Assembly (NCBI GenBank): GCA_023404955.1
Contig: JAEXZY010000160.1
Coordinates: 73,727 to 137,726, forward strand
From: Actinomycetes bacterium
GTDB lineage: Bacteria > Actinomycetota > Actinomycetes > Mycobacteriales > Mycobacteriaceae
Direction: 5' to 3'
Length of the DNA stretch: 64,000 bases
The notes beneath the pieces are model-generated. The model saw nothing but the letters and a program-made list of their open reading frames with translations. It had not been told where the DNA came from and did no database searches. The position numbers and the translations under genes are program-made. Positions 34,891 to 43,549 of the stretch are shown piece after piece (positions within the stretch are counted from its first letter, which is position 1; the number at the start of each line of letters is the position of its first letter).

Positions 34891-36276
34891 GTGGCCCGGA
34901 CTTCGAAAACACGTTCGCAATATCGCTGCTCGGAATGCCACCACACGACCCCCAAATGGGTAGGTCGCTGCCCTGACTGCGGAACGTGGGGCACCGTCAA
35001 CGAAGTGGCGCTGGCCGCCGTCGGCGGGACGGCCATCCGTCGCGCCATCGCCCCCACCTCGCCGGCCGTACCCATCAGTTCGATCGACCCGGGAACCACG
35101 CGCCATTTCCCCACCGGCATCGGCGAATTCGACCGCGTGCTCGGCGGCGGAGTGGTGCCGGGCTCGGTCACCCTGCTCGCCGGCGATCCCGGAGTCGGGA
35201 AATCGACGTTGCTGCTCGAGGTGGCGCACCGATGGGCGCAGAGCGGGCGGCGGGCGCTCTACCTCTCGGGGGAGGAATCGGCCGGCCAGATCCGGCTTCG
35301 GGCCGGACGCACCGGATGCACTCACGACGAGGTGTACCTGGCAGCCGAATCCGATGTGCAAACGGCACTGGGCCACATCGACGCGGTCCGGCCGTCACTG
35401 GTCATCGTCGATTCGGTGCAGACCATGTCGACCACCGAAGCCGACGGCGTCACAGGCGGCGTCACCCAGGTGCGTGCGGTCACCACAGCGCTGACGATGA
35501 CGGCGAAGACCACCGGCGTCGCCATGCTGCTGGTCGGCCACGTGACCAAGGACGGGGCGATCGCCGGACCGCGCTCACTGGAGCATCTCGTCGACGTCGT
35601 GCTGCACTTCGAGGGCGACCGCGCGTCCGCGTTGCGCATGGTGCGCGGTATCAAGAACCGGTTCGGCGCCGCTGACGAGGTCGGCTGTTTCCTGTTGCAC
35701 GACAGCGGAATCGAGTGCGTTGCGGATGCATCGGGGCTGTTCCTGGACCAGCGTCCCAAACCGGTGCCGGGTACGTCGGTGACGGTCACGCTCGACGGCA
35801 AACGCCCGATGATCGGCGAGGTGCAGGCACTGATCGGTTCCCCGGCCAGCGGGAGTCCGCGCCGCGCCGTGAGCGGTATCGACTCCTCCCGCGCGGCGAT
35901 GATCACCGCGGTGCTGGAGAAGCGGGCTCGGTTGCCCGTCGGCGCCAACGACATCTATCTGTCGACGGTCGGCGGCATGCGGCTCACCGATTCGTCGTCG
36001 GATCTCGCGGTCGCCCTGGCGATCGCTTCGGCGTTCACCGATCTGGCGTTGCCGACGTCGGTGATCGCGATCGGCGAGGTCGGGCTGGCCGGCGACCTGC
36101 GCCGGGTGACCGGGATGGATCGCCGGCTGGCCGAAGCTTTCCGGCTGGGTTTCACCACCGCCGTCGTGCCCGCCGGCCTGACGTCAGCGCCCGGTGGGAT
36201 GCGGACCTACGAAGCCGACGACATCGCCTCGGCATTGCGGGTGTTGCGCCAGATCAGCCAGAATGACGCGAACTGA
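34891..36276 (+). CDS. radA: DNA repair ATPase RadA
   Basis: Processes recombination intermediates (branch migration helicase). In 461 residues: N-terminal C4 zinc finger (CSECHHTTPKWVGRCPDC), RecA-like core with Walker A GDPGVGKST, the RadA-specific KNRFG motif and a C-terminal Lon-protease-like domain (LSTVGGMRLTDSSSDLAVALA). Followed by disA 21 bases later, the usual actinobacterial pair. Confidence 0.95.
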   Translation: MARTSKTRSQYRCSECHHTTPKWVGRCPDCGTWGTVNEVALAAVGGTAIRRAIAPTSPAVPISSIDPGTTRHFPTGIGEFDRVLGGGVVPGSVTLLAGDPGVGKSTLLLEVAHRWAQSGRRALYLSGEESAGQIRLRAGRTGCTHDEVYLAAESDVQTALGHIDAVRPSLVIVDSVQTMSTTEADGVTGGVTQVRAVTTALTMTAKTTGVAMLLVGHVTKDGAIAGPRSLEHLVDVVLHFEGDRASALRMVRGIKNRFGAADEVGCFLLHDSGIECVADASGLFLDQRPKPVPGTSVTVTLDGKRPMIGEVQALIGSPASGSPRRAVSGIDSSRAAMITAVLEKRARLPVGANDIYLSTVGGMRLTDSSSDLAVALAIASAFTDLALPTSVIAIGEVGLAGDLRRVTGMDRRLAEAFRLGFTTAVVPAGLTSAPGGMRTYEADDIASALRVLRQISQNDAN

Positions 36277-36297
36277 GGCAACTCTCGAGGGGATCGG

Positions 36298-37416
36298 ATG
36301 GCCGTGAAGTCGACGGGACGCAGCACGCGCACAGTCGTTCCGTTGGCCCGTCCGACGCTGCGGGAGACGATCGCCCGGCTGGCGCCCGGCACGCCGCTGC
36401 GCGACGGGCTGGAGCGCATCCTGCGCGGGCGCACCGGCGCCTTGATCGTCATCGGGTTCGACGACAGCGTCGAAGCCATCTGCGACGGCGGCTTCTCGCT
36501 GGACGTGCGCTACGCCCCCACCCGGCTGCGTGAGCTGTCGAAGATGGACGGCGCAGTGGTGCTCTCCAGCGACGGCAGTCGGATCCTGCGTGCCAACGTG
36601 CAGCTGGTGCCCGATCCGTCCATCCCCACCGAGGAGTCCGGCACCCGGCACCGCTCGGCCGAACGCACCGCCATCCAGACCGGCTATCCGGTCATCTCGG
36701 TCAGCCATTCCATGAGCATCGTGACGGTGTACGTGGCCGGCGAGCGGCACGTGGTGCCCGAGTCGGCGACCATCCTGTCGCGCGCCAACCAGACCATCGA
36801 CACGCTGGAGCGCTACAAGACCCGACTCGACGAGGTGAGCAAACAGCTCTCGATGGCTGAGATCGAGGACTTCGTGACGCTACGCGACGTGATGACCGTG
36901 GTGCAGCGGCTCGAGATGGTGCGTCGGATCAGCCTCGAAATCGACTCCGACGTCGTCGAACTCGGTACCGACGGCCGCCAGCTGAAGCTGCAGCTCGATG
37001 AACTGGTGGGCGACAACGACGTCGACCGCGAGCTGATCGTGCGTGACTATCACGCCAACCCCGACCCGCCCTCGCCGGCGCAGGTGACCGCAACGCTGGA
37101 GGAACTCGACGGGCTCTCCGACAATGAGCTCCTCGACTTCACAACGCTGGCAAGGGTTTTCGGGTATCCGTCGACGGCTGAGGCGCAGGACTCGGCGATG
37201 AGCTCACGCGGGTACCGGGCGATGTCGGGAATACCGCGCCTGCAGTTCGCGCACGTCGACCTGCTGGTCCGCAACTTCGGCTCCCTCCAGGGCCTGCTCG
37301 CCGCGAGCGCCAGCGACCTGCAGTCGGTGGACGGCATCGGCTCGATGTGGGCACGCCACATCCGAGAAGGCTTGTCGCAGCTGGCCGAGTCGACGATCGC
37401 CGACCGGCTGGCCTGA
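36298..37416 (+). CDS. disA: DNA integrity scanning diadenylate cyclase DisA
   Basis: Makes c-di-AMP from two ATP and senses branched DNA. The 372-residue protein has the DAC domain with DGA (KMDGAVVLS) and RHR (GTRHRSAERTA) motifs, a helical linker and a C-terminal helix-hairpin-helix region (LQSVDGIGSMWARHIREGL). RadA is known to inhibit DisA, which fits the coupling of the genes. Confidence 0.95.
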   Translation: MAVKSTGRSTRTVVPLARPTLRETIARLAPGTPLRDGLERILRGRTGALIVIGFDDSVEAICDGGFSLDVRYAPTRLRELSKMDGAVVLSSDGSRILRANVQLVPDPSIPTEESGTRHRSAERTAIQTGYPVISVSHSMSIVTVYVAGERHVVPESATILSRANQTIDTLERYKTRLDEVSKQLSMAEIEDFVTLRDVMTVVQRLEMVRRISLEIDSDVVELGTDGRQLKLQLDELVGDNDVDRELIVRDYHANPDPPSPAQVTATLEELDGLSDNELLDFTTLARVFGYPSTAEAQDSAMSSRGYRAMSGIPRLQFAHVDLLVRNFGSLQGLLAASASDLQSVDGIGSMWARHIREGLSQLAESTIADRLA

Positions 37417-37418
37417 CC

Positions 37419-38189
37419 TCAGCCCGCGGGTGCCGGGGCCGGCGCCGGCGCCGGGCCGGGCGCTCCCGGCGGCACCTGCTGCGGCTGAGCCAGTATGAAC
37501 GGCACCGTCGCCGAGCGCAGGTTGCCCAGCTGCACGACGAGGTTGTAGGTCCCGGGACCGATCGGCTGACGCGGCAGCGGGCAGTTCGGAGCCGATCCCA
37601 TGCCGGTCCACGTGACCTCGGTGGTCACCTGCTCACCCGGCTGGAACGTCTTGATCAGCGTCTCGCTGGACGGCGCGCAATCGAGGTTCGACCACAGCCG
37701 CTGGTTGTCCAGCGAATAGACGTACGCGGCGAGCACCGCGGCGCCGACATCGCGCTGGCAAGCCACCAAGCCGATGTTGGTGACCACCATCGTGAACTTC
37801 GGCTGATCGCCGACGACGTACTGCGGCTGATTGGTGATGCCCTTGACCGCCAGCGTGGAGTCCGGGCAGTCGTCGCCCTCCTTGAGGATCGGCGGAGGCA
37901 CGACGGCGGCCGTCGGGGTCGCGGTCGGCGGCGGCGCCTGCTGAGCCGGCGCCTGGATAGGGGTCTTCACCTCGGGGTTGTCCCCGGGCAACGGCGTGGG
38001 AGGCGCGGCATTCTGCGAGGCCTGCGTCTCGTTCGCGGTCGGCTGCTCGGTGCTGGTGCTGTTCATCACGACCACCGCGACGACAGCGGCGATGATCCCG
38101 ATGACGAGCACGGAAACGCCGAGCGCCAACATCCTGCGTCGCCAATAGATCTGTTGGGGCAGCGGGCCATGCGGTTCCAAATCCAGCAC
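37419..38189 (-). CDS. Membrane-anchored protein of unknown function (Rv3587c-like)
   Basis: Not functionally assigned. The 256-residue protein has a short cytoplasmic N-terminus, one membrane helix (residues about 20-43), a Pro/Ala/Gln-rich linker and an outer domain with three cysteines (DDCPDSTL, ACQRDVG, DCAPSS, PNCPLP regions). It ends in a PAPAPAPA tail. The GTG at 38189 is favoured because TACCGT lies 6 bases upstream. A TTG 24 bases earlier also opens the frame. Position matches Rv3587c, convergent to disA. Confidence 0.75.
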   Translation of the reverse strand: MLDLEPHGPLPQQIYWRRRMLALGVSVLVIGIIAAVVAVVVMNSTSTEQPTANETQASQNAAPPTPLPGDNPEVKTPIQAPAQQAPPPTATPTAAVVPPPILKEGDDCPDSTLAVKGITNQPQYVVGDQPKFTMVVTNIGLVACQRDVGAAVLAAYVYSLDNQRLWSNLDCAPSSETLIKTFQPGEQVTTEVTWTGMGSAPNCPLPRQPIGPGTYNLVVQLGNLRSATVPFILAQPQQVPPGAPGPAPAPAPAPAG

Positions 38190-38195
38190 GACATC

Positions 38196-38201
38196 ACGGT
38201 A
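38196..38201 (-). promoter_or_regulatory. -10 element, leaderless Rv3587c-like gene
   Basis: TACCGT on the minus strand is 6 bases before the GTG at 38189. Confidence 0.5.
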
Positions 38202-38248
38202 AGGCCAGCTCAAGCGACTCTGTTTGACGCCACTCGGCGTGTTGCCTT

Positions 38249-38869
38249 TCAGTTTTCGCCGATGTCGCCTATGTGGTCGCGCAGCACCACCTGCCCGTCG
38301 GCCAGGTGGTAGGTCAATCCGACGATCGCGAGCCGTCCGTCCCGGAGCGCTTCACTCACGGCGGTGGACCTGCTCACCAGCTGCTTGCCCGTCTCGGTGA
38401 CGTGGCGTGCCTCGAACTCGTCCACCCGGGTGAGGCCCTCGCGACGGCCCACCAGGATCGACGGCGTCACGCGCTCCACCACGTCGCGGATGTAACCGCC
38501 CGGCACCGCACCCTCGTCGAGCGCCTTCAGCGTCGCGCCGACGGCACCGCAGCTGTCGTGTCCGAGTACGACGATCAGCGGCACGTTGAGCACGGCGACG
38601 CCGAACTCGATCGATCCGAGGACCGCGCTGTCGATGACCTGGCCGGCGGTACGGACGACGAACATGTCGCCGAGACCCTGGTCGAAGATGATCTCGGCGG
38701 CGACCCGGCTGTCCGAGCACCCGAACACGATGGCGGTGGGCTTCTGCGCGCCGGTCAGGCTGGCGCGGTGCTCGGAGCTCTGGCTGGGATGCTCGGCCTT
38801 GCCGGCGACGAAGCGCTCGTTACCCTCTTTGAGTGCTTTCCAGGCGGTCGACGGAGAAGTGTTCGGCAT
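38249..38869 (-). CDS. Beta-class carbonic anhydrase
   Basis: Interconverts CO2 and bicarbonate. The 206-residue zinc enzyme has the ligands Cys and Asp in VFGCSDSRV and His/Cys in LGHDSCGAVG, with AGQVIDSAVLGSIEF typical of the family. It corresponds to Rv3588c. Its ATG overlaps the mutY ATG on the opposite strand. CACAAT 7 bases upstream could be the -10 of a leaderless mRNA. Confidence 0.92.
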   Translation of the reverse strand: MPNTSPSTAWKALKEGNERFVAGKAEHPSQSSEHRASLTGAQKPTAIVFGCSDSRVAAEIIFDQGLGDMFVVRTAGQVIDSAVLGSIEFGVAVLNVPLIVVLGHDSCGAVGATLKALDEGAVPGGYIRDVVERVTPSILVGRREGLTRVDEFEARHVTETGKQLVSRSTAVSEALRDGRLAIVGLTYHLADGQVVLRDHIGDIGEN

Positions 38870-39770
38870 GGCCGCTATTGTGCCTGAGCCGGTTGCGATG
38901 ATCGACGCGGCCGAACTCCTGAGCTGGTACGAGCGCGCGCAGCGCGACCTGCCGTGGCGACGACCTGGTGTCTCGGCATGGCAGATCCTGGTCAGCGAGT
39001 TCATGCTGCAGCAGACGCCGGTCGCCCGGGTCGAGCCGATCTGGCGGGACTGGATCGCCCGCTGGCCCACGCCGTCGGCGACCGCGGCGGCGAGCGCGGC
39101 TGACGTGCTACGCGCCTGGGGCAAGCTCGGCTATCCGCGCCGGGCCAAGCGGCTGCACGAATGCGCGACGGTGATCGCCACCGAGTACGACGATGTGGTT
39201 CCCCACGACGTCGATACGTTGCTCTCGCTACCCGGAATCGGCACGTACACCGCGCGGGCGGTGGCGTGCTTCGCCTATCGCCAGCGGGTGCCCGTCGTCG
39301 ACACCAACGTCCGTCGGGTCGTCGCGCGCGCGGTGCACGGGCGTGACGACGCCGCCGCGGCATCGGTACGCGACCTCGCCGACGTGGTGGCCCTGCTGCC
39401 CGACGACGAGCTCGCGCCGACCTTCTCGGTGGCGCTGATGGAACTCGGCGCGATCGTCTGCACGGCGCGCTCGCCCAAGTGCGGAGTCTGCCCACTGTCG
39501 CGCTGCATGTGGCGCTCGCTCGGTTTTCCCGCCGGCACGGGTCCGGCGCGCCCGGTGCAGAAGTTCGCCGGCACCGACCGGCAGGTGCGAGGGAAGCTGC
39601 TGGATGTGTTGCGCGGCAGCACGATTCCGGTCACCCGCGCGGAGCTCGACGTGGCCTGGCTGACCGACACCGCGCAGCGGGACCGGTGCCTGGACTCGTT
39701 GCTCGTGGACGGGTTGGTGGAACAGACCGACGACGGCAGGTTCGCTCTCGCGGGCGAAGCCGGCAACTAG
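38868..39770 (+). CDS. mutY: Adenine DNA glycosylase MutY
   Basis: Removes adenine mispaired with 8-oxoguanine. In 300 residues: EFMLQQTPVARVEPIW with the catalytic Glu, helix-hairpin-helix LPGIGTYTARAV followed by the catalytic Asp in PVVDTNVRR, and a [4Fe-4S] cluster (CTARSPKCGVCPLSRC). The start gives an N-terminus (AAIVPEPV) resembling M. tuberculosis MutY; an ATG at 38898 is the alternative. The C-terminal oxoG-recognition domain is short, as in other mycobacterial MutY. Confidence 0.92.
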   Translation: MAAIVPEPVAMIDAAELLSWYERAQRDLPWRRPGVSAWQILVSEFMLQQTPVARVEPIWRDWIARWPTPSATAAASAADVLRAWGKLGYPRRAKRLHECATVIATEYDDVVPHDVDTLLSLPGIGTYTARAVACFAYRQRVPVVDTNVRRVVARAVHGRDDAAAASVRDLADVVALLPDDELAPTFSVALMELGAIVCTARSPKCGVCPLSRCMWRSLGFPAGTGPARPVQKFAGTDRQVRGKLLDVLRGSTIPVTRAELDVAWLTDTAQRDRCLDSLLVDGLVEQTDDGRFALAGEAGN

Positions 39771-39779
39771 GCCCGTCGT

Positions 39780-40760
39780 CTAAGCAGTCGCGGCGCACTC
39801 CGCTTCGGCTGCCGCTGAGGCGAATCGACGGCGATAGTCCGACGGCGTCACCCCGATGACGCGGCGGAAGTGGTGGCGCAGCAGCGTGGCGTTGCCGAAC
39901 CCGGACTGCTCGGCGATGTTGTCGACGTCCAGCGTGGTCTCTTCGAGCAACCGGCGAGCGAACAGCACGCGCTGATCGGTCACCCACTGCATCGGGGTCC
40001 GGCCGGTCTCCTCGACGAAGCGGCGCGCGAACGTGCGCCCCGACATGTGCGCCCGCCGGGCCAGTGACGTGACGGTGTGCGGCTTGTCGAGATTGGCCAG
40101 AATCCAATCCAGATGCGGGGCAAAGCGTTCCGAACATCGCACCGGGATCGGCTGGTCGATGTACTGCCGCTGACCGCCATCGCGCTGCGGTGGCACCACC
40201 ATGCGGCGCGCGATCTTGTTGGTGATCTCGCTGCCCATCTCGCGGCGCACCAGATGCAGGCAGGCATCGATACCCGCGGCGGTGCCCGCGCTGGTGATCA
40301 GATTGCCGTCGTCGACGAACAGCACGTTGCGGTCCACCTGGGCGGTCGGATACATGCGTGCGAGATCGTCGGCGTGCATCCAGTGTGTGGTGCAGGGCCG
40401 GCCGTCGAGCAGTCCGGCCGCGCCCGCGACAAAGGCCCCCGAGCACACCGTCAAGATGATCGATCCGGATTCCGCGGCTCGCCGGATCGCGTCAAGCGCC
40501 TCGGGCAGGTAATCGCCACCGCCGATCGCGGGAATCGCCACCAGATCGGCTCCCACGAGATCGTCGAGCCCGTGGTCCGGGATGATCGTGGCGCCGACCG
40601 ACGTGCGCAGCGGCCTGCCTGGTTCCGGTCCGCACACCTTGAAGTCGAAGTTCGGTACGCCGTCGGCGGAGCGGTCGATCCCGAACACCTCGCAGATCAC
40701 GCCGAACTCGAAGACCGCCAGCCCGTCGAGGACCAGTGCCGACACCGTCCGTATCGTCAT
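39780..40760 (-). CDS. GlxA-type AraC regulator with DJ-1/PfpI domain
   Basis: Transcription factor of 326 residues. Residues about 1-190 are a class I glutamine amidotransferase-like domain with the nucleophile-like Cys in TVCSGAFVAGAAGLL. The C-terminal AraC helix-turn-helix pair (VTSLARRAHMSGRTFARRF and NIAEQSGFGNATLLRHHF) binds DNA. The ATG lacks a ribosome site, but TAAGAT is 6 bases upstream (leaderless). Divergent to a small membrane protein gene. The ligand is unknown. Confidence 0.88.
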   Translation of the reverse strand: MTIRTVSALVLDGLAVFEFGVICEVFGIDRSADGVPNFDFKVCGPEPGRPLRTSVGATIIPDHGLDDLVGADLVAIPAIGGGDYLPEALDAIRRAAESGSIILTVCSGAFVAGAAGLLDGRPCTTHWMHADDLARMYPTAQVDRNVLFVDDGNLITSAGTAAGIDACLHLVRREMGSEITNKIARRMVVPPQRDGGQRQYIDQPIPVRCSERFAPHLDWILANLDKPHTVTSLARRAHMSGRTFARRFVEETGRTPMQWVTDQRVLFARRLLEETTLDVDNIAEQSGFGNATLLRHHFRRVIGVTPSDYRRRFASAAAEAECAATA

Positions 40761-40766
40761 GGCAGC

Positions 40767-40772
40767 ATCTTA
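40767..40772 (-). promoter_or_regulatory. -10 element, leaderless AraC-gene promoter
   Basis: TAAGAT on the minus strand is 6 bases before the ATG at 40760. Confidence 0.55.
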
Positions 40773-40779
40773 TCGACGG

Positions 40780-40810
40780 TTGTCACTTCTGCCACTGTTG
40801 GCGGTATCTT
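40780..40810 (+). promoter_or_regulatory. Candidate promoter of the small membrane protein gene
   Basis: TTGTCA (40780-40785) and TATCTT (40805-40810) are 19 bases apart. The spacer contains GCCA-N4-TGGC at 40791-40802, a possible regulator contact. The start codon is 22 bases after the -10. Confidence 0.4.
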
Positions 40811-40832
40811 TCGCGAGTGCAGCATTACTGCC

Positions 40833-41087
40833 ATGAGCATCGCACTGACCTTCCTCATCCTGTCGGCCCCGTTCGCCCTGGCTGCGGCACTGACCTGGGC
40901 GGCTCACCGCACCGGAGTGCTGCGGCTGCACCGCGAACAGTTCCGCATCGCTGCCCCGTTCACGGGACGGCTGTTCGAAGACGACCGTGACTTCAACCGA
41001 GTCGCCCACGACGTCGACGCCATCCGCACCCGCTTCGAACGTCAGCCGTCCTGGCCCAGCTCAACCGCTAGCGGCGAACGTCGATAG
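40833..41087 (+). CDS. Small single-span membrane protein, unknown function
   Basis: The 84-residue product has one N-terminal membrane helix (residues 1-24, ILSAPFALAAALTWAAHRTG) and a charged cytoplasmic tail (REQFRIAAPFTGRLFEDDRDFNRVAHDVDAIRTRFER, read in parts). No family is recognised. Codon use and third-position GC resemble genuine genes. It is the only gene divergent from the AraC regulator and may be its target. It ends 27 bases inside the convergent hydrolase gene. Confidence 0.6.
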   Translation: MSIALTFLILSAPFALAAALTWAAHRTGVLRLHREQFRIAAPFTGRLFEDDRDFNRVAHDVDAIRTRFERQPSWPSSTASGERR

Positions 41088-41825
41088 AAACGCCTCGACA
41101 GCGCTCCGGTATTTCATCGGGGCGTCGTCGTGGACGAGGTGACCGGCGCCCGGCACCGTCACGTAGGTGGTCTGCCTGCCGGTCTGCGCCATCTGGGCCA
41201 TCTGCCCCGCCGGGGTCACCGAGTCACCCGCCTCGATCAGCAACACCGGGACGTCGACCGCGCGCCACTGCGCCCAGTAGTCCCGCCTCCCCCACTCGGC
41301 CGCAATCTCGATCCAGCGGGCCGGCTGCCCGTGCAACCGCCAGCCGGTCGAGGTGCGGTCGAACGCCTCCAGGAAATACCGCCCCGCGATCGGCCCGAAC
41401 GCCTCGATTACCTGCGCCTCCGATTCGAACTCCACCGGCAGCGCATACAGCCACGGTTCCCACGGACCGGTCGTGCGGCCCCGGAAGTCCGGCGCCATGT
41501 CCTCCACCACCAGCGCGTCGACCAGCTCAGGACGTTGCGCAGCCAGACACCACGCATGCAGACCACCCATCGAATGCCCGATCAGCACAGCCGGTTCGCC
41601 CAGACGGGACACCGCATCGGCGAGATCCGACACGAAGCGTTCCGTGCAGATGGGGTGGCTGTCCGTCACATCACGCCCGCGGTGCCACGGAGCGTCGTAG
41701 GTGAACACCCGACCGTGACCGGCGAGCCACGGCAGCTGCCGCGACCACGTGGTGCCCCGCCCCATCAGCCCGTGAACCAGCACCAGCGGACGGCCCGCGC
41801 CGCCGTGGGCGGTGAGCAGCTCCAT
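41061..41825 (-). CDS. Alpha/beta hydrolase (Rv3591c-like)
   Basis: Serine hydrolase of 254 residues: LVHGLMGRGTTW oxyanion motif, nucleophile elbow GHSMGGLHA, acid in EAGDSVTPAG and late His in PGAGHLVHDD. Position next to mhuD matches Rv3591c. The ATG gives a compact family N-terminus (MELLTAHGGAGRPLVLVHG). Substrate unknown. Confidence 0.85.
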   Translation of the reverse strand: MELLTAHGGAGRPLVLVHGLMGRGTTWSRQLPWLAGHGRVFTYDAPWHRGRDVTDSHPICTERFVSDLADAVSRLGEPAVLIGHSMGGLHAWCLAAQRPELVDALVVEDMAPDFRGRTTGPWEPWLYALPVEFESEAQVIEAFGPIAGRYFLEAFDRTSTGWRLHGQPARWIEIAAEWGRRDYWAQWRAVDVPVLLIEAGDSVTPAGQMAQMAQTGRQTTYVTVPGAGHLVHDDAPMKYRSAVEAFLSTFAASG

Positions 41826-41852
41826 GCGGTCATCATGGCATCGGGAGCGCGG

Positions 41853-41858
41853 TAGCCT
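41853..41858 (+). promoter_or_regulatory. -10 element, leaderless mhuD promoter
   Basis: TAGCCT is 7 bases before the ATG at 41866; there is no Shine-Dalgarno sequence. Confidence 0.5.
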
Positions 41859-41865
41859 AGGCGCC

Positions 41866-42207
41866 ATGTCCGAGCAGAACGCGAACGCCACGCCGGTGGT
41901 GAAGATCAACGCGATCGAGGTCCCGCCCGGCGCCGGACCGGAGCTGGAGAAGCGGTTCGCCCACCGCGCCCACGCCGTCGACAACCAGGCCGGCTTCCTC
42001 GGGTTCCAGCTGCTGCGCCCGATCAAGGGTGAGGACCGGTACTTCGTCGTCACCCAGTGGGAGTCCGAAGAAGCGTTCCAGGCCTGGGCCAGCGGACCGG
42101 CGATCGAGGCGCACGCCGGAGAACGCGCCAACCCCGTTTCCAAGGGCGCATCACTGCTGGAGTTCGAGGTTGTACTCGACGTTGCAGGAACCCGCACGCA
42201 GGCGTAG
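41866..42207 (+). CDS. mhuD: Heme-degrading monooxygenase MhuD
   Basis: Cleaves heme to release iron, giving mycobilin rather than biliverdin (known for M. tuberculosis MhuD). The 113-residue ABM-fold protein matches MhuD along its length: VVKINAIEVPPGAGPELEKRFAHRAHAVDN in parts, the active-site Asn of KINAIEV, Trp of AFQAWA and heme-ligand His of EAHAGERAN. It has about 9 extra N-terminal residues. Nothing resembling an iron box was found upstream. Confidence 0.93.
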   Translation: MSEQNANATPVVKINAIEVPPGAGPELEKRFAHRAHAVDNQAGFLGFQLLRPIKGEDRYFVVTQWESEEAFQAWASGPAIEAHAGERANPVSKGASLLEFEVVLDVAGTRTQA

Positions 42208-43537
42208 CGCCGGGCGACGTCGAGCGCTCACCTGCGCGACCGTGATCCTCGCGGTCGCTGCGCTGGTGAACGGCTGCGCCGCCACCCGGCCCGCCCCCGC
42301 CGACGCCGCCTACGGCGTCCCCATCCAGATCAACACCCCGCAGGGTCTGCGCGCGAAGCAGACCATGGACATGCTCAACAGCGACTGGCCCATCGGGGAG
42401 AACGGCATCCGTACGCTGGCCGCCCCGCAGGTCGTCGAGGCCGTCGGCGTGACGATGGACCGGATGTGGTGGGACCGTCCGTTCACCGTCACCAAGATCG
42501 ACGTCGGCGCCGGGCATGCGACTCTGCACGTCCTGACGTCGTACGGGGTCGCGCAGACCATCGAACTGCGCACCGACGACGCCGGCATGGTTGACCGCTT
42601 CGCCGTCGACCTCGTGCCGCCGCGAATCACGTCCTTCAGCGACGTCGACACCGAGATCACCAAGACGGGCGCGAAGTACTCCTATCAGGTGTCCAAGGTG
42701 ATCGACGGTCGATGCGAGAAAGTCGCGGGCACCAACACCGAGATGTCGCTGCCGCTGGCGTCGATCTTCAAGCTCTACGTGCTCTACGCGCTCTCCGACG
42801 CGGTCAAGGCGCGCACGGTGTCCTGGACCGATCCGTTGACGATCACCAAAGAAGCCAAGGCCGTCGGCTCCTCCGGGTTCGACAAGCTGCCTCCGGGGTC
42901 GACGGTGTCGGTGCGCGACGCCGCCCAGCAGATGATCTCGGCCAGCGACAACATGGCCACCGATCTGCTGATCGGCCGGCTGGGCCCGGGTGCGATCGAG
43001 CGTGCGCTGGTCGCCGCGGGACACCACGACCCGTCGAGCATGACGCCGTTCCCGACGATGCACGAGATGTTCTCGGTCGGCTGGGGCGAGCCCAACCTGC
43101 GCGAGCAGTGGAAGCAGGCCACCCCGGCCGGGCGAGCGCAGCTGCTGCAGCAGACCAATTCGCGCCCCTACGAGCCGGATCCGCAACGCACGCACATGCC
43201 CGCGTCGGACATCGGCGCGGAGTGGTATGCCAGCGCCGCGGACATCTGCCGCCTGCACGCGGCTCTGCAGCGCAACGCGACCGCCGAGGCAGCGCCGGTG
43301 CACGACATCCTGTCGGCGGTGCCGGGTATCGACCTGGACCGCACGGAGTGGCCCTACATCGCGGCGAAAGCAGGCAACCTGCCCGGCGACCTCACGTTCA
43401 GCTGGTACGCCACCGACCGCACCGGACAGGGGTGGGTGGTCAGCATGCAGACCAACTGGTCGCAGTACCGCAGCCCGACCGCGGCGTCCTGGCTGCTGTC
43501 GATCGCGCGGCAGATGTTCGGCCTCGTCGCTCCCTGA
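42182..43537 (+). CDS. lpqF: Lipoprotein LpqF, beta-lactamase-like (Rv3593)
   Basis: Exported lipoprotein of about 451 residues. Lipobox VNGC is near residue 30. The C-terminal two thirds is a class A beta-lactamase/serine-hydrolase fold with SxxK (LASIFKLYV), SDN (ISASDNMATD) and a KAG in place of KTG (AAKAGNLPG). Real beta-lactamase activity is not expected. No ATG or GTG fits; a TTG at 42182 inside the mhuD end is the best start, giving the length of M. tuberculosis LpqF. Confidence 0.85.
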   Translation: MQEPARRRSAGRRRALTCATVILAVAALVNGCAATRPAPADAAYGVPIQINTPQGLRAKQTMDMLNSDWPIGENGIRTLAAPQVVEAVGVTMDRMWWDRPFTVTKIDVGAGHATLHVLTSYGVAQTIELRTDDAGMVDRFAVDLVPPRITSFSDVDTEITKTGAKYSYQVSKVIDGRCEKVAGTNTEMSLPLASIFKLYVLYALSDAVKARTVSWTDPLTITKEAKAVGSSGFDKLPPGSTVSVRDAAQQMISASDNMATDLLIGRLGPGAIERALVAAGHHDPSSMTPFPTMHEMFSVGWGEPNLREQWKQATPAGRAQLLQQTNSRPYEPDPQRTHMPASDIGAEWYASAADICRLHAALQRNATAEAAPVHDILSAVPGIDLDRTEWPYIAAKAGNLPGDLTFSWYATDRTGQGWVVSMQTNWSQYRSPTAASWLLSIARQMFGLVAP

Positions 43538-43549
43538 TCAGGCGATCGA

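Noticed and set aside
42182..43537. Active class A beta-lactamase
   Set aside because: SxxK and SDN are present but KTG is KAG and the length and lipoprotein form match LpqF, which is not known as a beta-lactamase.
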